Source of the DNA: Paratinospora sagittata
Lineage: Eukaryota > Streptophyta > Magnoliopsida > Ranunculales > Menispermaceae
Assembly: GCA_035771175.1 (NCBI GenBank)
Contig: CM069604.1
Span: 16,307,115-16,371,114, forward strand
Length of the DNA stretch: 64,000 bases
Direction of reading: 5' to 3'
A program made the position numbers and the translations under genes. How positions within the stretch are numbered: the stretch's first letter is position 1; every line of letters starts with the position of its first letter. This document shows, in pieces, positions 32,359-42,731 of this stretch. The notes beneath the pieces were generated by a model. The model was not told the origin of the DNA, made no database searches, and saw nothing but the letters and a program-made list of their open reading frames with translations.

Positions 32359-32906
32359 CTACAGAAACACAAAGCACATTAAGAAACATAACGGTTCAGG
32401 TAATAAAATCACCAAACGGTAAATAAATAAAACATCGATCGATAAAATAATTAAACCGATTGAAAACCGATCGGTGAGCTAAACCGATCGGGAAATAAAA
32501 TCAACCGAAAAGTTACGATGCTCAAAAGTGTGGGAAAATCAAAATTCAAATATGCAATTAACCGTGCAAGAAGAATGGTCACCGATCGGTGTCCAATCGG
32601 TAATAAAAATCATCCAACAGTTGAATAAGATATTGATAGGTAATTGATTCAAAAGCATTCAAAATTTTAAATTCGAAAACTAAATTAATCGCGCGGGTGG
32701 GGTAAAGTTAACCGGGCAAAGAAACACCAATAAAGAAAATTCTAAAAGGGAAGAATGGTAACCGATCAGTGTCCATTCTGTTATAAAAATCACCGTTCGA
32801 TTTAATAAATATACCGACCAGTGACAAATCGGTTATAAAAAATGACCAATCGATTATATAAATTATTGATCAGTCATCGACCGGTAAATTATTTTTAGGA
32901 GCGAAC
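32359..32906 (-). other. Intron of the ULP1-like gene with palindrome sites
   Basis: It contains multiple CCGATCGG sites and one-base variants (about 32430-32500, 32580-32620, 32760-32890). The 5' donor is AAG|GTTCGC, a weak match. Confidence 0.55.
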
Positions 32907-33533
32907 CTTTGAAGGGTCAGATAGGACAGGAAATTTTTTTTCAGTCCTTTTTATATGCCTTTGCGTGTACTTCAGTATCCTTGGAAAGTTTGTCAAAGTC
33001 GTCAAGGGTTCCAAGGACGGAAACCTTTCATACACCCAGGCTTGCAACGCATGAACACATCCATATATATTGTATCTTTTCTTCTCGCACTGCGATTTCG
33101 TCGATGCCAAATTGTCTATTAAATAACCATACACAACGAGACCCTAGTGATAGTCCCTACACCTCTGGACGTCATCAATCAATGCAATATATTTCGTTGA
33201 AAGGGAGTGGTGAGTATCAGGAATAAAAAATGAGGCTAACATGTACATGTTAGCGAGCTTTTTGAAGTTGACGTCCGATAAGTCGGTGGTCTGAAGAGCA
33301 GGCAAAATATGTTTGGCCTTAACCTTGTGACTCGAAGATTCGCCGTCAAGGGGGAGCAATTTCTTTATAGAATCCAAAATTGAATCTTGAGGTGCATCCG
33401 TGAAGGTTGATTTGCGGACCTTCAACCCAAGAACAAGTGCAACATTGACCTGTTTTAAAGAAAGTTTGTTTTCCCCCAGATGGAAAACACCGTTGCCCTT
33501 ATACCCCGCAACAAAACAAACCGAAGACCTCAT
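32907..33533 (-). pseudogene. ULP1-like gene, first exon with DUF1985
   Basis: The frame from the Met at 33533 reads FHLGENKLSLKQVNVALVLG and, after one TAG where a Trp is expected (DYH*G), continues YGYLIDNLAS and YNIYGCVHALQAWVYERFPS. The FxxGxxxLxxxxxALVxGL block and the G..ALQ.W.YE block are characteristic of DUF1985 in plant ULP1-like transposon genes. Upstream of 33533 the homologous frame seems to continue (SDAKKKLLDDEVFG) after a frameshift, so the true start may be near 33620. Confidence 0.65.
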
Positions 33534-33699
33534 CGTCTAATAACTTCTTTTTCGCATCAGATAAACTCCCGTAAAAGCATCAAATTGCATTGCATGATGA
33601 GAGGTTTTGCATCATTCGATCCATTGGTGTGCAGGTGGTAGCAAATGTTAGAAAAAAAGAAGAATTTTTTTCAAACAATAGCATTAGGGGTCAGTACAA

Positions 33700-34571
33700 C
33701 AAATAAAACCCTATTTATAGGAGGGAAGTCAGAACGACTATCTTAAGAATTATCGGTTACTGAGTGATAAACTATCGGTTACTGATCGGTGAAGAAAGTG
33801 GACCGTGAAAATAAGTGGCATAATATTTACCAATACAAATAAGAAATCAGTAGAATTGACTATCGGTTAAAACATCCACTGATTGGTAAATGATCGTATA
33901 AGGTTTTTACCGATCGGTAAGACATCAACAGATCGGTACACAACCGAAAATAATTATCTATACCGATCGGTAAGAACATTGTACCGATCGGTTAAACTAT
34001 TAACCGATCGGTACGCTAACGAATAAGGTATCCACTAATTTACCGATCGGTTAAACTATTAACCGATCGGTACAATGTTCTTACCGATCGGGAGGAAATC
34101 ATACTGATCGATTAATAGTTATCGACGAATTTTCTGTTTATTATTTTATTATTAAGCATTATCTAATTTTTGATTAAAATCATTTAAACAACTATGAATG
34201 GAAAAGAAATATTAAAAAAAAAATGAAAAAGATTCTGTGCACTTAGATGCCTTATCAGTACCCAATCGATAATATTTATATCGTTCTGTTTATAATTTTA
34301 TTATTAAGCATTATCTAATTTTTCATTAAAATAATGTAAACAACTACGAAATGGACAAGAAATATTAAAAATAAAAAGAAAGTAATTTGCTGCAACAAAC
34401 TCCCTTGATCGGTAATTACAATGAACAATTGACCGGCTGGTTAAAAATAGTGCATCAGTTAAAACATCCACTGATCGGTTAATTTTCCTACCGCTCGGAT
34501 AAGGTTGTTACCGATCGGTTACAAATCAAACTGATCGGTTGATAAACGGTAATTATAAACTAGTGCTTCTA
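33700..34571. promoter_or_regulatory. Intergenic region between transposase and ULP1-like gene, dense in CCGATCGG
   Basis: It is 5' of the ULP1-like gene and 3' of the transposase. More than ten CCGATCGG sites or one-base variants are present (for example about 33910, 33961, 33983, 34003, 34042, 34061, 34082 and 34510). 33961-34091 forms a large inverted repeat. Confidence 0.55.
33961..34091. repeat. ~50-bp inverted repeat made of palindromes
   Basis: The left arm reads CCGATCGGTAAGAACATTGT followed by two more palindromes. The right arm has the inverse order and ends ACAATGTTCTTACCGATCGG. The small spacer between the inner palindromes is itself inverted, and the loop is about 28 bp. Confidence 0.75.
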
Positions 34572-37500
34572 TTACGTTGGTTTTTTGCATGTCCTGCAGT
34601 TATGGCCATAGCCACCGCATCTACCACACTTTACATGACTTATTTCACCTTTAGATGGTATACGACACTTGGCCCTTAGGAGGAAGTGCAAGAAGACAGT
34701 CAGATGGTTGTGGCCACTGACTCTTGTCTAGCGTGGGATGAAAAAATTTCGAATATGTCATCTTGTATGTCGCAGTCATGAAGTAATTTTTGCAAAGCGA
34801 ATACACATTATGATTATGATAGGCTATGGCGGCCATTACATGTGAACAAGGTAAACCATCAATGTACCATCGATTGCATGTGCATGATCTTAATCGCAAA
34901 TTCACGTGATTTGTTTTGAACTCGGTGTCAATGCCATATTCCATGTTCCCATACGCAATCACAGACTTGCGGCGAAACCATTCAGTAATAGCATGAAAGT
35001 GCTCTTGCACCCTTGTTGGAACCACACCATTCATCTCTTCTGTTTTACAATGACGGTTATAATGATATTCTGCAACACAACGTCGAATTGTTTCGATCAT
35101 CTTCACCTGTGGTAGAGATCTTGCGAGCTTTAACACATTTCTGTAGCTCTCGAAAAGGTTTGTGGTTAATAAATCATATCTTCGACCTGGGAACATGGAA
35201 CTTGCCCAATGATTTGGTTCTGAGTCCATAATCCACTTAACCACATCTGAACCACATTGTACTTGTATTTTACCAAGGACATTATTCCATTTCATAGGTG
35301 TATATGTTATAGCCAAAGCCTAAAACAATTTTCGAGTAGTGTCATCTTTGAAGGCACTGTAAAGATTTTGGGTTAAATGTCGAACGTAGTATGTATGATG
35401 GACATTGGGCAAGATTGTTGGTACGGTTCATAGTAAACCTTGATTCCTATCAGATATCAACACAAATTAAGCATCATGACCAGTTATTCTATCTATAATG
35501 ATGTCACGACCCACTCTACGTGACATCATGACCGGCACGGGAACCTTCGAGTATACCCTCCGTCGGTACACCCGACGTCCCGTCAGCTCTCGAATACATA
35601 TACGAATCCCCAAATAGAAATAAAAGTAATCCTTAACAACCAACTAACATGATCATAATGAAATAAAATATTACTTCTCCAAATTTTACAAATATAAAAT
35701 TCCAGAGTCTTCAAAATGATACAAAACCCAACACATCCCAACTATGTGTTAAATATACAATTACTAGGTGTTATCATGTACATAATTATCAAAATATAAA
35801 ACTAAATGTACAACACCTACATGAAACAAAAACAAGCGACGCTCCGCAGTCAAGCCTTCCCTTTTCCATTTCTATCAGATCCTGAAAGAAGATGGTGAGG
35901 TGTGAGTTACAGCCAGCTCAGTGAATGTTATTTACAAGTGGCATATACGTGCATTTATAAAACATGGTGAGATCATAAAACAGTTGAAATATCGTGATGG
36001 TGAAATAGATTACATACATGCTAACATAATGGATCAAGTCATACATAAGACGATGCATAACATTTGTAGTCATGCTCATGCAATCCTAACACCTCCTGAG
36101 TACGGGGGTTCAAGGCTGGTGCGCTATACACAGTACCTGAACACACACACAATACTCGTATCCTAATAGGATTTCTTGGGTTGTGCAGCACGTAAGATTA
36201 ACCTAACTAACCTACCCATGCACAAGCCATAAAACCCTCTGCCAGGTACACAACTGGGATCGCCCCTAGACTTACGAGAATTTCCAAAAAGAGGAAATTC
36301 CAACTAGGAGCCTCAACCCAAATTGACATCCCAATGAATTATGCTCAAATGTATTTCATGGAATATTAAAACAAGCATACAATTATACATAAGCATTTAA
36401 AAAATTTCTATACTACAATGCCACATATAAATATTCCAAAAGTAAAAGAACACTCACTCTTGATTGGCTAAGTCTAGCCAATCCAATCACCAAAACCCTT
36501 CAATTGACTAAACGGGTTCAAGATTAATCACAAGACCTGGAAATACCATGGTTCACACAACTGAAAATCAGTCATAAAGTGTGTCAAAACCCCATGTTCA
36601 AACCCAATCTAAAGTCAATTAGATTCTAAATTGATTACCCCCTTGAGCCAATTTTCATATTATCAAAACTAAGATTGACCTAACTTGAATGTAATAGGGT
36701 GATCCCATGATCCAACTACTAATATACATGAAATTCAATTATAATTAGGGTCAATTAGACTATACATCAAGTCAATTTTATCAATTGACTAAGTCTTGGT
36801 CAAAACCCCCAATTAGGCCAATATAAAACATAAGGTCAAAATGAACTAAGTCATATCAATTTAACATAGGTTCTAATATTTTAAACCCATGATTCTACTC
36901 AATTTGGGTCCAATTAAACAATCCCCAAGTCAATTTCATAAATTGACTCGCTTTGGATGAAAAGTCCCAATTTGGGCAAAATCCCCAAATTACATGCAAA
37001 ATTGCCAAGTACATGAAAAATGCCAAATACTTAGCCTAGATCAAAATTAGTCAACCTTAGGGTGTCCATTATGAGAACCCACTGAATTCAATCATCAAAC
37101 AACCCTAATCATGTCCAATTAGACCTACATTGCATAATTTTCCAGATTTTATATCAAGAGCATCAAAAGCCCCAAATTTGGAAATTTTCATACATAGGCC
37201 ATATTGCCAATTTTACACTAGGCCATTATGTTCAACCATGAATTTTACTGATCTTGAAACATGGAATCATCCACAATGGCCACTAGGTCAACATAGTTGA
37301 CATGCAAAGATTTTGAAAAAGTCTAAGGTCATAAACTAAGTATAGATCATTTGAACTAACCCTTCCAATTTTTTGTTAGAAATTGGGGGTTTCACCATTA
37401 ATGTACTCCTAACACTCTCTAATCACACATATGTGACATGCAAGACTCAACTCCAACTTTGGTCTTCCACCCATCCAAGGTTCATCACAATGCATGCATT

Positions 37501-39092
37501 TTGAAACCCTCATGCTTAAAAAAACACTAGTATGCATGAACCAAAAAGATTGAAGGAAGAACAATGAGGAAAAACATGCAAACCTTAGGGATTTTGTGCA
37601 AAATCCACCAACCCTAGGTTTCCTCTTCTTTTCTCCTCTCCAACTGCTTTCTCTCTTTTCTGGCTGAGAAATGAGCAAATGAGCCTAAAATTACGTTTTG
37701 GTTGCTAAAATAGACAAGCTTGGGCCCACATCTAAAAATTGCTAAAAACTATCAAAAAATCAATTTTTTTGTTGCAATACTTGCACTTAGATAGTCAATT
37801 TCTTGTAAAATACCCACCAATTTAATATCTTAACCGTTCAAAAGTTGCATGAGTCAGTTAATAACATTTTGGTAAACTTTCAACTCAAGCCAACGATGGG
37901 ATTACGATATCTAACTGTTTAATCAAAACTGCGTAAGAAAATCAGAAAATCTGTGAAACAGTGTTTGGAGTCTTATAACTCATAGTAGGTAACTCTGATA
38001 AAGATCTTCACCGTACATAATTAAGATCTATCATATAAGAATTAGCTGAAAAAACTTCAGCTCAATCGGACCACGGATCTAGGAGATCAAACCATTTATG
38101 TAATTTGTGACAGAAATCTCTTCCTCCATGGAGAGAGCTCCACTGGATCCAAAACACCGTTCTCGACATGTTTTGACGTCGAACGGGTCTCCGATGGTTC
38201 CGAAGCTTCATGCGCACTCTTAATGACCTAAAATCATGCAAAGACACTCGAACTTACGTGCTTCGAGCATCAAAATACATATATACACATATGTATACGG
38301 GTATGCTGCGGGTACACTATGAGTCAAAATGACGTCACCTAAAGGCACGGGTGCTACGAATGATCTCTAGGAACCACTTCCAACTTTCAGCGCTTTCTGA
38401 CTCGACCATAGCAAACGCAATAGGAAATATGCATTTTTCACCATCATACGCAGTAGCAATCAACAAATGCCCAAGATATTTTCTTCTTAGGTGTGTCCTA
38501 TCAACCAATAGAATGTTGCGCATAGTACCCAAATAGGCTCTTACAGTTGGACCAAAAGCCCAAAACATCCTGTTAAATGTGTTATCATTGTTAATGTCAA
38601 GTGCTAAAAAAATATGGGGATCCACACGTTGCAACTCCAAGAAGTAACGAGGTAAGTCCCTAAAAGACTCTTCCCACTTACCCAATACTTGATATGTTGC
38701 CATTTCTTTTGCATACCATGCCTTAAAATAGCTCAATGTCACTCTAAACTCTTTGCTAAAATCAGTTTTTATCTTAGCAGGTGTGTATGTAGGATGATTG
38801 GCAAGACAGTCCCTAATCCATAGAGCAATATAGGAACATTTGGCATTACAATGTCCACACCGCGAAACGGGAAAGAGCAAGTGTGCTTAGGCTCATATCG
38901 TTTGATCGTGAAACGATTCCAGACAATGGATGCATGTATCCTCCACTGACAATTTCCATTAATGCATCTTGCAGATACAACACCTGACTTCATCTTGGTA
39001 CCCACATACTCATAGTTCTTGTACATGGCATTCTCTCTCAATGCTCTTACAAATGCTTGCTTGTTTGGCCGACAATAAAATCTCATTTCCAT
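34572..39092 (-). pseudogene. MULE transposase (MURA/FAR1-like), split by a solo LTR
   Basis: Part 1 (39092-38359): FYCRPNKQAFVRALRENAMY and CQWRIHAS..RYEPKHTCSF (MuDR N-terminal domain), then, after a frameshift, LLVDRTHLRRKYLG and AFAMVESESAESWKWFLE (MULE DDE domain). Part 2 (35501-34572): ISDRNQGLL (second Asp), RHLTQNLYSAFK, the SWIM zinc finger CTCNRWYIDGLPCSH, and a terminal CX2CX4HX4C knuckle, CGRCGGYGHNC..C. It would cut the element at its terminal repeats. There are stops near 35320 and 35430, frameshifts near 38850 and 34660, and a 2.86-kb LTR at 35502-38358. An acidic, poorly conserved stretch lies upstream at 39093-39370. Confidence 0.85.
35502..38358 (-). mobile_element. Solo LTR (TGTCACGACC family), copy B, inside the transposase
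   Basis: It starts TGTCACGACCC, ends GGGTGCTACG (the final CA has mutated to CG), and is flanked by aatga (35497-35501 and 38359-38363). It is almost collinear with copy A. Its insertion interrupts the transposase just after the catalytic Glu region. Confidence 0.8.
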
Positions 39093-39500
39093 GTGAAACC
39101 ATCCTCTTCAGATAAATAACCATCCATTGCACATTCTATGGGTACGTAATCATGTACCTTTGAACCCGTAGAGCATTGAGAAGAACCAACTTCCTATGCG
39201 CCAATTGGATCATGCAATGGTACAAAATCATCATCAACTATAGTGTTATTACGGTAATGGCACTTGCCTCTTGAAGTCCACAAACATCATGGGATAATTT
39301 ACGGTAATGGCGTTACATGTTCTACCATGGTAGGTTGTTCCAAATGGTTTTCCCAAGGTGCGCGAACCACCATAGTGACATAACACAGGCACAAAATATC
39401 CCTGGAGTTGAAACATAATTAACTATCAACAACTTGTTGAATTGATCGGCAAATAACTATTATACAAATAACCGATCGATAATATCGATCAATAAATAAG
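39093..39500 (-). other. 5' region of the transposase gene
   Basis: The minus strand has short acidic open pieces (for example DYVPIECAMDGYLSEEDGF) that probably belong to the transposase N-terminus but are separated by stops. The palindrome-bearing DNA begins at about 39440. Confidence 0.4.
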
Positions 39501-39960
39501 GATTATAAAAATAATCGATCGGTAAATAAAGATCAAACAAATTACCGATCGGTAAATAGAGATAGATAAATAATCGATAAGTAATTAATGATAAAAGGAA
39601 CTAACACTCGGTAAGTAACGATTACAAAATAACCGATTGGTAAATAATCTTCGAACAAATACTGATCGGTAAATAGAGATAGATAAATAATCGATCGGTA
39701 ATTAATGATCAAAGGAACTAACGCTCGGTAAGTAACGATTACAAAAATAACCGATTGGCGAATAATGTTCAAACAAATTACCGATCAATAAATAATCTTC
39801 AAACAAATTACCGATCGGTAATTAATGATCAAAGGAACTAACGTTCGGTAAGTAAGGATTACACAAATAACCGATCGGTAAATAATGTTCAAACAAATGA
39901 CCGATTGGTACCAATCGGTAAATAACGAATATACAAATAACAGATCAGTAATGCAGATTA
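39500..39960. repeat. Tandem repeat (~120 bp) with CCGATCGG sites near the right end of the MULE
   Basis: Units contain aaccgat(c/t)ggtaaataa, ttcaaacaaattaccgatcgg, taattaatgatcaaaggaac and taac(g/a)(c/t)tcggtaag. Starts are near 39508, 39640, 39759 and 39868. Confidence 0.75.
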
Positions 39961-40640
39961 CGGTAAGGATTGGACATGATGGATGATTTTTCACTCTATC
40001 AGTTCAAATCTGTGCATGGGTGAGTAGTGCGTAAAGAGTGAGTAGTGTATGTAGTAAAGTTCAATAGGTATGGCAAAGCTCGCATAAGAGGTAATACCAT
40101 CTCCCTTTAATTTTCACAAGCAGTGGACTTACCATTTTTGATAAGTGCAGCGATATGCAACGATGGCTCGAAACCTCTAACGATATGCAATGCCTGGATC
40201 TGGAGTGATATTAACGATATGCAACGCCTGGATTGGTCGAAAGCTCTTTGTAAATGAAGATGCTCTTTGTTGTTAATGAAGAGGGGTAATATACTTTTCC
40301 AATTCAACATGACATTGAGGAGACGAGTTTCTGTCAAGTGGTACGGTACACTTAACTTACCGGGGAGATAACTTAAAAAATGGTAAGGTAGCGGTATCCG
40401 CCCGGTCACAGATTGAAAATTTCATAACCGACTGAAATGATTACCAATAATTAACCGATCGTTTACTGTGTCATGATTGATTTGCTTCTTCGTTCCTTCG
40501 ATTATTGCTAACCGATTGATCACCGATCGGTAATAGTTCGTTTGATGTCTAACCGATCGGTAACCGGTCAGGGGTATTGCACGATCATTAGGAAATAGCA
40601 AGTTGGGTAGAATGCTCGGTTGGTTTCCTTGGTTTCCCTT
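39961..40640. other. MULE right subterminal region
   Basis: Upstream of the transposase. It contains a short duplicated block (cgatatgcaa..gcctggat at 40184 and 40216) and CCGATCGG sites near 40526 and 40554. An open minus frame at 40107-40409 has no recognisable similarity. Confidence 0.45.
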
Positions 40641-41194
40641 TTTACCGATCAGTGATCTCTTCTTCCTCCCTATAGATTTATAAGTTCACACCACTGCTTA
40701 ACTATTCGATCACCGATAGCTCTTTGGTAAATGATAGATCACCGATCTGTGACTGTTTGGCCAGAATGTTAGTTACTGATCAGTGATATGTCGGTATGTC
40801 GGTTAGTTATCGGTGATCGATCGATAATCGGGCAAGGTATCGCACGATCGTTAGGAAATAACAATTTGGGTCGAATGTCCGATAATAACCGATAAATCAT
40901 CGATCGGTGATTGTTTGGGCAGAATGTTAGTTACCTATCGGTGATCGATTAGTGGTAGCAATTAGGGTATTTCTTTGGTTTCTCTTTTTACCGATGGGAT
41001 CTCTCTGCTTATAGAGGGGGTCACATAAGCTGCTATTAGGAAGATGGGCAAAACAGTCAGGCACGCCAACCGAGTTACAACGATTTGATTGAAAGATGAC
41101 CAATGAGTTGTAGAGGACCCAAAATCTAAATTTCAAAAACTTGGGACCTTGCTATAAAAACCCAAACTTTCAGGACCCAAACTCTAAAATTCCC
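40641..41194 (-). repeat. Right terminal inverted repeat of the MULE
   Basis: It is the reverse complement of the left repeat and contains an extra ~140-bp segment with palindrome sites around 40780-40900. It ends aaaattccc at the target duplication. Confidence 0.85.
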
Positions 41195-42185
41195 CATGGA
41201 ATGTGACTCTTATCAATTCCATCTTCTCAAGAGATGATGCGAAAATCATTAAGGAAATCCCCATTTCCTTCTCTTCTTGTCCTAACAAACTGGTGTGGCA
41301 TTATAGCAAGTCTGGCATATACAATGTGAAATCAAGATATGATTTAGCCTTTCAACTATCAAAAAGTGGCTTAGTTGGCTCGACAGCCTATGGGACCTCT
41401 AGTGCTCAAGAATATCATCCAAAAGGTGTTGCTATTATCTGGAAGTTAAATATTCCAAATAAAACAAAATTCTTTATTTGGAAATGCTACCATGGTCTAC
41501 TCCCTGTTAAGAAGTTACTGCTAGCCAGTAGCATGATTATTAGCCTTTTTTGCCCCTTGTGTGATGATAACCATGAGAAAATCTTCCACTTATTTGTCTA
41601 CTGCAAATTTGCACATGCCTTATGTTTTGCTTCCCCATTTGGCCTTGATATTAGATGCCTCCCTTTTTATTCTTTTCCTGATTTTTGGGATTTTCTATGG
41701 AAGACCTTCACTGATAATGGTTGTGTATTGGACTACTTATCTTGGTTTGCTTGTGCCTTGTGGCATTTATGGAAGACTAGAAACGCAAAACTTTTTAAAG
41801 ATGCTCATTTCTCTCCTCTTGATGTTATCAATAAGGTTAATGCCCAGTTATAGGAATTCTCTTGCAGTTTGAGGCATGAGCCATCTAGAGAAGCTCTCCA
41901 ATGTAGCAGACAACAACTAATATCTTTTCCAACCAGCTGGAATCTATTCTACGATGCAGCATGGGACTCTAAATCCCTTAAGACTGGTTTGGGTTGGGTC
42001 CTTGTGGATGATCGAAACCTTGTTCGTATGGAAGAATGCTGAACTGAGAATGGTGTTCTCTATGTAGAAGACGCAGAAGCCAGAGCTATTCATCGCGGAT
42101 TGTTATCTATTTCAAGTTGTGATATCGACTCCTTGCAGGTCCTCTCGGATTCACTGATGGTGGTAAATAACTGCAGAAAGATAGC
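41195..42185 (+). pseudogene. LINE zf-RVT domain and RNase H (first part)
   Basis: The frame 41203-41853 contains KLVWHYSKSGIYNVKSRYDL, KLNIPNKTKFFIWK and a zinc-binding CPLCDDNHEKIFHLFVYC, which together are zf-RVT. After a stop at 41851 the frame continues with RNase H: FYDAAWDSKSLKTGLGWV (first Asp), EDAEARAIHRGL (Glu), LSDSLMVVNN (Asp). It is cut at 42185 by the copia element; the rest of RNase H is at 49487. In the LINE these domains would remove RNA during second-strand synthesis. Confidence 0.85.
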
Positions 42186-42611
42186 TGTTGGAATTTGATC
42201 ATACAATTTGAGATCTTAGATTTTGATCAGATTATTATTAAGGAGATTTGATAGTTATCTAATGGGATAACCCCTTAATAATCACCTTAAGATAATTACT
42301 ATTTGATAGTTATCATATCTCCACCACATCCCAAATTTGAGAGAATCAAGGAGATTTGATTATCTAGAATACCAACAAATTAAGGGGATGTGAACTTGGT
42401 AAAATACAAAAGAAAATTGCAGAGAATTTTTATTGAGTTTGAGAGTGGGGCTTTTGGACTGTGGAATACGTTGGGAACTCGTGACATTGTGGTCCCAATC
42501 ACCGTGACAACACTAAAAGCGTGAAACACCCTCGAGACGTCTTGGTAATGTTTTCGCATTTCTATTTAATTTATTTCGATTTACATGATTTGTATTCGAA
42601 TGATTTCTACA
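42186..42611 (+). repeat. Copia 5' LTR
   Basis: A pair with 49046-49486. The 3' copy is slightly longer because of a small duplication of a tttctattta block near its end. Confidence 0.9.
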
Positions 42612-42612
42612 T

Positions 42613-42624
42613 TGGTATTAGAGC
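42613..42624 (+). promoter_or_regulatory. Copia primer binding site
   Basis: TGGTATTAGAGC begins one base after the LTR and differs by one base from the usual tRNA-Met site TGGTATCAGAGC. Confidence 0.8.
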
Positions 42625-42675
42625 ATATATAGGTGTTCTCGTGTTGATTGATGTTTTGGTGTTATTTTTTTATTT

Positions 42676-42731
<56 letters not shown>

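Larger units (their letters stand above)
18075..33533 (-). pseudogene. DUF1985/ULP1-like (C48 protease-like) gene of the MULE, disrupted
   Basis: The exons are on the minus strand and can be followed by splice signals: 32907-33533, 31921-32358, a 66-nt exon split by an LTR (31628-31639 plus 28702-28755), possibly 28493-28590, 28296-28370, the mini-exon array (28118 down to 25642), and a last exon 18075-18257. Except for the uncertain 28493-28590 exon, recognised junctions are phase 0. DUF1985 at the N-terminus plus Q....DCGIF at the C-terminus is the plant transposon-associated ULP1-like architecture; ULP1 proteases remove SUMO from proteins. Exons with the catalytic His and Asp are missing, probably lost with the 5' part of the copia element next to the last exon. 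There are nonsense codons in the first two exons. Confidence 0.7.
16935..41194 (-). mobile_element. 24-kb Mutator-like element carrying a transposase and a ULP1-type gene
   Basis: A perfect 9-bp target duplication catggaatg (16926-16934 and 41195-41203) and long terminal inverted repeats starting GGGA(T/A)TTTTAGAGTTTGGGTC define the ends. Both genes are on the minus strand: transposase (39092 to 34572), then the DUF1985/ULP1-like gene (33533 to 18075). Four later insertions lie within it: a copia remnant (18290-23090) and solo LTRs (23269-25615, 28756-31622, 35502-38358). These account for about 12.9 kb. The non-coding parts are filled with ACCGATCGGT palindromes. Stops, a split transposase and a missing part of the protease gene show it is no longer autonomous. 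It resembles ULP-carrying MULE families known from other plants. Confidence 0.85.

Noticed and set aside
34906..35231. Plus-strand ORFs of 69 and 72 codons
   Set aside because: They are antisense shadows of the transposase SWIM-domain region.
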